64,000 nucleotides of DNA. Source: Ulota crispa (taxonomy: Eukaryota; Streptophyta; Bryopsida; Orthotrichales; Orthotrichaceae). The notes beneath the pieces were generated by a model. The model did not search any database, had not been told where the DNA came from, and worked only from the letters and a program-made list of their open reading frames with translations. Position 1 is the first letter of the stretch; every line of letters begins with the position of its first letter. Location: contig OY987250.1 in assembly GCA_963920765.1 (NCBI GenBank), forward strand, positions 12,578,409-12,642,408, read 5' to 3'. Shown here piece after piece: positions 33,281-42,096 of this stretch. The position numbers and the translations under genes are program-made.

Positions 33281-35869
33281 CTAGAAATCCGGAAAGTTCA
33301 GAGAAGTCGGCAAAGATACTTCTCTGAGTTGCATTCGATGCCTTTCATTGTCAGCTCTCACAGTTAAGAACTGCACTGACTTCTTCCCATCTATACTTCG
33401 AATTCGAGCATAGTGAGATCCATCATCCAACACTTTGGTTTCCATGCGTGAAGCAGTGATGAAAGGTTGGCCCAGAAGCACTGGATATGCCCCAGTATTT
33501 TGAACAAAGAAATTCTGCTCAACCTCCACATCTCCAATCTTTGCTGGCACTGAAGGGCAAGCTCCATACAATGAACTGCGCCCATTGTTAGCTGCTCTCA
33601 TCACCCAGCCATGTTCTGTGTCAATTGGCCATTTGCCCTTCTCATAGGTCTTGCGAGATATGATGTTGATCTCTGAACCATGATCTACAAGGGCCAAAAC
33701 AGATTCATCCATTCCACCAAGCTTCACTCTTGTTTCAGTGGTGGCTCTAGCCCAATACGGTTGCTGAAACTCAGTCTCGACATCATGAGGTCTATCAGTA
33801 GAATGATCACAACTGAACTCAAAAATCTTAGCTTCAACTTTTGATACTTCATCATCAATTGTCTGAACTTTTGCCTCATTAGCCTTTCCATTTGAGCGCT
33901 GCACCCTCTCTGGCTCTTTTCTTGTTATCTCCGTGAGTGTAATTTCACTGCAGTGAGCCTCATGGTCTCCCATCATGGCAAAAACTTCGCCAATCTCAAT
34001 CTCTTCATCGATGGTCATGTGAGTGTCCAAAGCACTCACCATTACAGTCTCTGCTGTCATCTGTCTCTTTCGCTTGATGATGTCGATGATCAGCTCATGG
34101 AAGTCTTTCTTGGCTATGCCAAGTGCTTCCCTCAATGTGAACTCGATCTTGGCATCCAAGATCCTCTCTTCCAATATTCCCTTCATATCAATGGAGGTCT
34201 CAATGTCGGACTGGAGCTTATAAGCAGGGCTCTTCCCCTTTGGCTTGCTAGAGTCTTCTTTCTCATGGCCTCTTCCGCTGCCGCTAGACTGCCCCCAGTC
34301 TCTATCAGGAAGCAAATCATCCTCAGGGTGCACAAAGCTTGGACTTTGTGTCTTCGAGCGCGTTTGTACTCTGCGCCTCGACTCATTTGCAGAATCTTTC
34401 TGCGCTTGAGCCCTCTTCTTTGATGAAGGCTCTTCACCATCTTCGGCTTCAACTCTCCCACGCTTCTCTTCAACTGAAGCCTCATAGTGATCAACATTGG
34501 CTTGATCTCTCTCCAAAAATGCTTTGATGCTGCTTGCATCAACCGGGTCTTCCCATCCAGTTACATTTCTGATGGCTTGAGCTCCTCGTTTCATTAGTGT
34601 GGCTCTCTGAGTGGGTGAAGCTCCAATTGAGTGCTGCTCCACTTCAATGTGGTATGAATCAGCTTCACGTACATGTATGGAACTAGATCGTCCCATCTTT
34701 CCCTCCATAAGTTTCTTCATCCCTCCTCTGCCAAAGTTGGTCTTCAATGGTGTCTTTGTGGATGAATCATGAAGCTTGCCGTCAATAAATTCAACGATGC
34801 CATCTTTCAAGGCCTCGTCGCACTCTGTACAGTCTCGAAGGCGATGCTTGCCATCTTGTTCGCTCTTGTCACACCATATACATCTCCAAGGGAGTGTCCT
34901 CCCTCCATCAGATGGCTGCGACGATGAAGAAGAGCCTGATGCCTGAGACTTCCTCAACTCAATAAACTCCACCTTCAGCTCTTTAAAACTCTTGATGAGT
35001 TCTTCAAGAGCATTACCTTCGTTGGTTTTGGTGGTCTTCAAGATAGACCCTGGAGTTGTTGATGATGATGGTGCAAAAGATACTTTGGGACTTTTTGGAA
35101 CTAAAATTGGATTAGTGTCTACTCCTGCTCCAAATCCTCTTGACCTCACACGTTGTTGTTTGGCCAACAAGGTCACGGTCTCTTCCACCCTTCTCCAATC
35201 GGTGGTAAAACCACCTTCTGTGGTACGATCTCCAAGAAGTAGAAGAAGTCTATCCTCCAATGCAGCATCAGCTGCTTGAAGGAAAAGCTCTGCCTTCCTG
35301 GTGTTGAGGAGGCGTCTCTCAATCATGGGTAACTGAGAAAACTTCTTCTCAAAGGCCTTCAGCAGCTCATGAGCACCCATGTTGTCTCCTGGCCGCTGCT
35401 CCACCCATTCTAGAAAAGATCTTCTGGTCATCCTTTCCGTGTCCTCGTCAAAGTACTCGTCACGTAGACGCTCAGCAAAGGCAATCCAAGTGTGAACTCC
35501 TTCGCGGATCTCTCGCACACGGTCACGAATGTCAGGCACAACTGCCATGTCGAAGGTAGCCATCATTCGATTTTCATCAACTTGATGCACCTCCATCTCG
35601 CAAACATAGGCTCGCAAAAACTTCGTTATGTTCTTGCCGTCAAATCTACCAGTCTTCACAACAACAGCTTTCAATGCCTCGGTGGCTACTTGACCACCCT
35701 GGTTGGCTCGATGTTGCTCCATGAATATGGCCAATGCTCCTAGGAGATCCTCCATTGGCATCTGAGGTCCACCAACACCTCTGGTAGTGGCGCTTGGAAC
35801 CTCTCGAGGCAAATCAGCTCCACTGGCACCACCGGTATTGGCGCCGAAAGCCTCGTTACTGTCTCCCAT
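33281..35869 (-). CDS. retrotransposon gag with C-terminal aspartic protease (862 aa)
   Basis: ATG at 35869, the first after the 5' LTR and primer site. Residues about 70-240 form the capsid-like region (GRFDGKNITKFLRAYV start, helical, retrotransposon-gag-like). Residues 330-347 hold a variant zinc knuckle C-x2-C-x8-H-x4-C (CIWCDKSEQDGKHRLRDC). A charged middle (430-600) is followed by the protease, with catalytic site LALVDHGSEINII (D729). The usual D-T/S-G triplet is D-H-G here. The frame ends 14 nt before the pol ATG. Confidence 0.88.
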   Translation of the reverse strand: MGDSNEAFGANTGGASGADLPREVPSATTRGVGGPQMPMEDLLGALAIFMEQHRANQGGQVATEALKAVVVKTGRFDGKNITKFLRAYVCEMEVHQVDENRMMATFDMAVVPDIRDRVREIREGVHTWIAFAERLRDEYFDEDTERMTRRSFLEWVEQRPGDNMGAHELLKAFEKKFSQLPMIERRLLNTRKAELFLQAADAALEDRLLLLLGDRTTEGGFTTDWRRVEETVTLLAKQQRVRSRGFGAGVDTNPILVPKSPKVSFAPSSSTTPGSILKTTKTNEGNALEELIKSFKELKVEFIELRKSQASGSSSSSQPSDGGRTLPWRCIWCDKSEQDGKHRLRDCTECDEALKDGIVEFIDGKLHDSSTKTPLKTNFGRGGMKKLMEGKMGRSSSIHVREADSYHIEVEQHSIGASPTQRATLMKRGAQAIRNVTGWEDPVDASSIKAFLERDQANVDHYEASVEEKRGRVEAEDGEEPSSKKRAQAQKDSANESRRRVQTRSKTQSPSFVHPEDDLLPDRDWGQSSGSGRGHEKEDSSKPKGKSPAYKLQSDIETSIDMKGILEERILDAKIEFTLREALGIAKKDFHELIIDIIKRKRQMTAETVMVSALDTHMTIDEEIEIGEVFAMMGDHEAHCSEITLTEITRKEPERVQRSNGKANEAKVQTIDDEVSKVEAKIFEFSCDHSTDRPHDVETEFQQPYWARATTETRVKLGGMDESVLALVDHGSEINIISRKTYEKGKWPIDTEHGWVMRAANNGRSSLYGACPSVPAKIGDVEVEQNFFVQNTGAYPVLLGQPFITASRMETKVLDDGSHYARIRSIDGKKSVQFLTVRADNERHRMQLREVSLPTSLNFPDF

Positions 35870-35899
35870 ATCAACAAACGCAATAATCGCCCCAAAGCT

Positions 35900-35919
35900 C
35901 TCTCAGTGGAAGCACCAAA
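35900..35919 (-). promoter_or_regulatory. putative primer-binding site
   Basis: Immediately inside the 5' LTR the minus strand reads TTTGGTGCTTCCACTGAGAG. TGG starts two or three bases in, as required to pair with a tRNA 3' CCA. I cannot name the tRNA from memory. Confidence 0.45.
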
Positions 35920-38079
35920 TGTCGGGTTGAGAGGAGCGCGCCTTGGGAACACGCAGGGTGTCTTGCTGCGATCGTGCGTTGCCGACTGAAAACGTTGTCA
36001 ATCTTGATCTTCTCTTCAAATCTTTAGTCTTCAGTCTTCCGTTGGCCTATCCTGTGGCTGGCTCTAAGGGTATAAGGGTCAAGGTAGGGATAAGAGCCCA
36101 CTGGATACGGGACGGGTAGATCGGGACAGCAGACACGAGCTGCCGTCCGTATGACGGGATCCTAAAATCAAATTCACGATCTGCTGGCCAAAACTCCAGA
36201 TCGTGAGAACAGAGCAAGTCTCGACCATGTGGGTGATCAATCCCACTTCGTCACCACGACAATAAATGGGGTTAAGTTTGGTTTAACCCAAACTGCCCGC
36301 AACAAGGTTTACAAAACAGAATGGAAATGAATTGACAAACGAGCCTCCAAAACCGGCTAGGAATAACAAAGCCACATCCCACACATACATAAAAAATAAA
36401 CCCAAAACATTCCTCTTGAAATCTTCATATCTTCAGATCTTCAAATCTTCATGTCTTCAAGTCTTCAAGTCTTCATGTTTTAATAAAAACAATGGGGAAA
36501 ATCACAAATAACAAGTCCTAGAAAAGGCAGCAACCTTCTATCTAATGCCACAGATGGCTCAAAGATTCAAATGCTAAGTGTAATAGCAATTTGAAAAGCT
36601 CTCCTAACCTTCTAACATCCCTCTAAATTTCAACTCAATCTAAGATACTGTCCAAAAGTTATGCAAGTTCAAAGTAGAGGCTCTTCTTCCTCTTTACAAA
36701 CTAAACACTGCCTCTAAAAACCTCTATAACTTTTGTTCTATACATCACCCATAGAAACGTGATATCAATTTAGAAAGATGATATCACTGGCTTCAATCCA
36801 TAAAATTTGCACTTCAAAACAAAACTTTGTCCGAAAGCTCTAGTCAATCAAAGTGTGGGTCTCAATTTTTTAGAGAGCACCCAAACCCGCAACTTCTACC
36901 CACTATAACTTCTTCAATAAAACTCCAAATGAAATGATTAAAGACAATTTGAAAAGCTATGACAACAAACTATCACTCCTAAAATTTTGAGAAGAAAATC
37001 TCATACTGTCCAAAAGTTGTAGCTCTTCAAAATCTCGGCTTTCTCCTAACAAAAGGGCAGCCACCTCCAAACCTTCACACTTCCATAACTTTCTCGTCCA
37101 AGCTTCAAACTTCAAGTTTAAAGACTTTCTAGAAAGCCAATAACAAGATAAACACTCTCTCCAAATCTTGTTGCAAAATGATATACAGATCATAAGTTAT
37201 GGCTTGTCGAAGTCTCAGCCTTTCTTCATAGTTTGGCTTTTTGACTCCAAAATTCAAACACTCATAACTTTTGCATCACAACTCCAAATCAAACTTGCAA
37301 ACTCATTTTGGAAAGGTAATCACACAAGGAACAACCTCCTCAAATTTCAATTCAAAATCATGTATACACAGAAAAAAATCTCCTCTCAAAGTTTCGGGAT
37401 TTTTCCCTTTCTTCCCACCAACACTCATACACTAACTTCCAACAACTAAGGGATCTTTCCTCCACAATTTCGACCCTATCTAAGGTAGGGAGGTGGGGCA
37501 CATCAGCCCATGCTCCTCCTTATCCTAACCCCACCATAGATGCCAAAACCCTTTTCCTTTCACACCTTTCCCATTGACTTCTAAATCCTTAGTATTTTTA
37601 TTCAAACAAAGGCAAAATATATGAGCCTTCCAAAATCTCTAGATAAACATATGAAAATGATTAAATTACAAAATAAACACCATCGTAAAATGGCCACGTG
37701 CTCTTGCGAGCATATAATAGCGTCAAACGCTTGTCTTCAGTTGCCAAGTCGTGGACTTGGTTGGCTGGAAAAGCGGTCGTCTCTGGCCGCCCGCCGGTCC
37801 GGGTTCGAATCCCATCGAACTCGTCGAGCGGTGATGGCGGCTCACGGCTTGGCAGCTAGTGAGGCAGGAAATTGGCCCAGCCAACCCGCTACCTACCCCC
37901 CTGAGCTGTGCATGTGACAAGACGGCGCAGCGCATTGGAATCTATGGCCGCTGCGTTGTCACCAAACCGTGGTCCTCACCACGACCACCCCTTTTGCCTC
38001 AACTGTTGATTTATTGAAATCAACACAAATATAAAGAAATAACAAGTATTTACATGATGGAGGGAAGTCCATCAGGACA
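35920..38079 (-). repeat. 5' LTR
   Basis: 2160 bp, apparently identical to the 3' LTR. In element sense it should carry the pol II promoter. It also contains the tRNA-like segment at 37736-37911 on the opposite strand. Confidence 0.9.
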
Positions 38080-39825
38080 GCGGTCAATGGGGTCATGGTT
38101 GACTAGTGCATGTTTTCCTCCCGCGATTGCACTCTCCGTAGCGGAGGACAATCCAATTGAACCCCGATCTCTGATAGGAGACCAATGAGCGATTCCGGCT
38201 TCACTACCTTGATGGTTGACGCTGCTGTCTTGACGACGGTCCTCCATGTTGTGTTGCTCTGGGGTAGCCAAAGTGAGGTTGTTGTGTCTTTCCTCTTGTG
38301 TTGTAGTATCGCTGTTGTGGTTTCTGATAGGACGTTGTAAGGATATCGTACATGTGTCCATGGGTACTTGTTGTAGGTAAACAACAGTGTGAGGGCTGTG
38401 CCGCTGCTCCTGCCCTATACGGTCGGAGCAATGGGTACACCTAGTCTGCTACATAGAGTGAGTTGGAAATCCTGTTGTGTGGTCTTTCACTCCAGAAAGA
38501 GGTGGACTATTGTTGTGAGGGGTAATGTTCCTCCTGAAACTCTCGCTCATCACATTTGAGAGATGTGACAAGCAATTCACAATATCTGTTTGTTTTGAAA
38601 TAGACATTCTTGTGTTTAAGTTAACTTCTAGGGCGTTTGCATACGCTCTCTGATCCCTGTCACGCATGAATGTCATGTTCTCCTCAAATAATTTCAATGT
38701 CAAGTCAATTTTAGACCGCTTCAATTCCTTGTTGGACTTCGCAATTTCATGCATGTTTCTAGCCATTGTCTCCTCAGCCGCCTTAGTGGCCTCTGCAATC
38801 ACAGCGTGTCTCGACAGTGTTTTCTTCTTTATTCCTGTGTTCCCAAGACATTTGTCTAGGGAATACAAAGACGTCCTAGAAGAGCTAATCACCTGAGGAG
38901 TAATGCTTGGAAGAACACTGTTGCCTCATCTTGCCCTGGAAGTACCCACAGAGGCAGAAGGAGCCATCAAGAGAGCCGGCGTTGAAGGAAAATTGTACGG
39001 AGGGGAGGTCATACTCCCTGGAGATTGTGGGGGACGGCCATCGTGGTCCCCGTCACCTCATACACCATGCGCGCCATCCTCGTGGTCTTGAGAGGCATGG
39101 GTGCCAATGTCCTCTAGACCCACCTCCTAAACGTATTTGGGGGCTCTGAGGTTCGTGTCCTCTGGAGAAAGAGGGTCGCGAGTGTGCATGGATCAACATT
39201 GGGGGCACATGCCAAACCATTTGTCAATGCGTGTATACATGTCTAGCGGGAACTGCTTGGGCAGCCCGACGTCCTTGCGCTCTGATGCACTCATATCCCA
39301 ATAATCAGGGATATTCACGCTTGATGGCTTCAAGTAGTCTGATATTTGCTTGTACTCGGACAAGATTAGATTCCACTTGGCCTTGCAGGCTGGCCCGTCA
39401 CGTAGGCAGGGGGAGTGATTTGAGCGCCTCACCTCCTGTGAAATTTTACACCATTTGCTGTTGTCTGAAGTCATCAAGTCTCGGCCGTTGACAGCGTCAA
39501 GCTCTTCAACAAAGAGGTCTCTCTTTGCTAATATGAGGGCCATGACCTCCATGTGCACCAAATTAGGGCCACGGTCTTTTCTGGCTCTTTTGTTGCTATT
39601 GTTGATACGTTGTGTTGTTGTTGCAGTCGCACAACTGGGGCTGCTGGAGTGCAGCATGTGTGCATGCGGAGGGCTATACGGTGGTCCCGTACGTGAAGGC
39701 CCAGCGTTGGTGAAAGGCGCTGTCTCTATGGGCTGAGGTACCATGTATGGAGGCCGCTGACTATGAAGTGGGACTCTTACAGGTACAGGAGGTCGGTATT
39801 GTAAACTTGCAAGAGGAATGCTTGC
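38080..39825 (-). pseudogene. PIF/Harbinger ORF1, Myb/SANT-like DNA-binding protein, decayed
   Basis: One minus-strand frame is readable from an acceptor (TTTGTTTCTCTTGCAG at about 39826-39841) to the retrotransposon edge, broken by about five stops (the first at 39193). First piece: a Pro/Ser-rich start, a basic stretch (NKRARKDRG), then a Myb/SANT or trihelix-like domain at about 39280-39560 with spaced tryptophans (NSKWCKISQEV, KAKWNLILSEYKQISDY). The middle at 38449-38892 is a helical region (KAAEETMARNMHEIAKSNKELKRSKIDLTLKLF), perhaps a coiled coil. The tail continues to 38080. Harbinger elements carry such a DNA-binding partner next to the transposase. Upstream exon not identified. Confidence 0.6.
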
Positions 39826-39841
39826 TGCAAGAGAAACAAAT

Positions 39842-40578
39842 GCCCATGTTAATAATGACCTTTAGAAAGGTCTGCAACCCATGGACATGAACATTAGCAG
39901 CAAATAAGCAGGGAAGAGAGGTAGAAGACCATGGATACAACTAACACCATGTCCAATACCCGTGAGTTCATGAAACCTTGCACTACATTAGGTCATACTG
40001 TGAAATAAAATAACACTCATTTTGGCATAGGAGGGGTTTTGTAGGTTGTGCAGGTGACAAGTTGAGGAGATGGAGACAGTATTTTAGAACATGTAGATTT
40101 TGCCTCTCATGACCTTCAATTTGTAACTAAACCATTCATCCACACCTCAGCCGTGAAGTGAAACAGCGTCACAGTACTACTACAACAAAATCTATTCAAA
40201 AAGCCAAATTCCAAGTAAAACTCTTCTTCTATATAGCATGATCTCTAGAAAGTATGTGAAATACATGACTTTCAGATAATGCACAATCTGTACAATGTTA
40301 AAGTGGTTAGAAGCATTGACCATTTCCTGCCATCCTTGCAGGACGGAGCAGCGTAGCACTTAGCCAAGTCGTTGTGTAGTAAGGAGCAGAGGGCACGTGA
40401 TTCTCCATTCTCTCTAAACCTCAGTTTGCATTCTTAGCCAACACAAACACAACACCCGCATCATGCATTGCACAAAAGAAATCTATGATATTCTCCATTC
40501 AAGAGTACAAGACCGTAACAAGCTGGGCAATGCAAGGCAACACTACAATCAACTTTGACCTACATTGCAACAACGTAC
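39842..40578. other. no certain gene
   Basis: Region upstream of the ORF1 remnant; should include the right part of the Harbinger element. I found neither its terminal repeat nor a convincing first exon. Confidence 0.35.
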
Positions 40579-40683
40579 ATGCTTGAAGAGCTCTCGCTGG
40601 GACTTGATGTTGAACTCGGCGTCGAGAAGAGGATAGTCATAGTGTACTTCAGTGTTTGTAGAAGCCGCCTCCTTTCGGTAGAG
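40579..40683 (-). CDS. isolated probable exon, 35 codons, gene unknown
   Basis: On the minus strand a pyrimidine-containing acceptor (GCTGCCTACAG) is followed by 105 nt open in phase 0 (LYRKEAASTNTEVHYDYPLL then DAEFNIKSQRELFKH) and a GTACGT donor. The composition is charged and non-repetitive, unlike nearby noise. I do not recognise it. It could be an exon of a decayed gene, a captured fragment, or an exon of the Harbinger ORF1 gene. Confidence 0.35.
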
Positions 40684-42096
40684 CTGTAGGCAGCATTGTA
40701 GGCACAGCAAAAGTTTTGGTTGACTTTGCTAAACCGCTTCTATGTATTCAACCTTCCATTCTTGCAATAGCAAAAACCACCTTTACAAAGCTAGCAATCT
40801 CTGAAATGTACCTTTGCGCTAAGATTTGCAATTACTAAAAGTTTCCCCTAATCCCATGACTTTTGGAGCTTTATCCTTGTATTTCCCTAACAATTGGTGC
40901 TTTAACATCTACAACCAATGCTGCCACATCAACTTGGGTTGTAAAACCCTGCCCAGTGGGAACGCCCACGAAAATGATCCCTCCAATATACGCTCTTTAC
41001 TAATTGCTAAGTCCTGGTGGGAATGCAGCTTAAGGGACCTAGTGGAGCCCAAGACTTAAATTGAAGGAGTAACCTCAATTTTATTTAATAGATATAAGTG
41101 CATGTAACAAACATGAAGGTATTACTTCAACAAATGTGATGATGGGACCAAGATTTGTAATCAATCTCTCTTGTCAACAAGAATATTTCAGAACTTTCAA
41201 AGTCAACATAATTCTAACATACTAGGTAGAATTAATAAATAGAAACCTTCATAAGGTAACCTCCACAACAATGTTCTAAATTACCCTATATAGTAGAACT
41301 CCTCTAAACCAATATCCTCTATAATCTAATATACAACACAAATCTCAATGTTAGATCATATGTCAGTCATAAACCAAAGCAATTAATTCAATAGTAGTAA
41401 TACTCCTTGATGCTATCTAGGCACTAACCTCAAGGTAACTAACTAATAACCTACTTAAACTAATCTAGTTCTTGGGGTCCCAACCATATCAATTTAGAGG
41501 AGTTCTACTATACCATCACTACAATTCCCCCATTCAAACTATGTATCTACAATCATTCTTCAAGCTTCAAAAACTCCAAGCAAATTAGGGCCAACTTCCT
41601 TGCTAAATCAAAATTGAAGAATTGTAAAAACAGCAAAGTAGTTATGGAGCTAACTATGGAAGTACACCAAAAAACAAAATATTCAAAAATAAAAATTAGC
41701 AAAAATTAAAAATAATGTTCCAATAAGTTTCTTGCAAAAAGCGCAAAAATTATTTCAAACATCTACATTCTCCAAAGTGAGAAAATGCTAATCATCATAG
41801 TTGCCAATTCCAATACAACATGAAAATTTGCTCTTGGTCAAAATAAAAAGGGTCAAAATTCAACGTGTGTGGAAGTAAACAAAGTTACAACATTGAAGTT
41901 GAGCAAGTGTGCACATGTGCATTACATTACAAAATCCCAGAGTATCATGAATCCCATCTCAATTGCTAAGTCCAGTGCTCTTCAAGAGCATACAACAACA
42001 CTTACAATTTGTACAGAAGCACACAACTTTCCTCAATAATAACATGCAAGGAGCTTGGCTATGAATTGGAAGGCTCTCCACAGAAAAGTACCATTT
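40684..42096. other. intergenic, no gene seen
   Basis: AT-rich sequence downstream of MSRB on its strand. It should contain the MSRB 3' UTR just below 42097. No repeats with clear ends. Confidence 0.45.

Larger units (their letters stand above)
27509..38079 (-). mobile_element. full-length young Ty3-type LTR retrotransposon, 10.6 kb
   Basis: Two 2160-bp LTRs (27509-29668 and 35920-38079) begin TGTCGGG and end GGACA on the plus strand, giving TGTC...GACA termini. I found no difference between them in the parts I compared; their ORFs translate the same and the offset is constant at 8411. A 4-bp direct repeat GCGG flanks the element (27505-27508 and 38080-38083). Sense is minus: 5' LTR on the right, then gag with protease, then pol in the order RT, RNase H, integrase, which defines Ty3-type. 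Both ORFs are uninterrupted, so it may be competent. It has split an older Harbinger element. Confidence 0.92.

Noticed and set aside
31922-34527. Plus-strand ORFs under gag and pol
   Set aside because: Antisense shadows of intact gag and pol.
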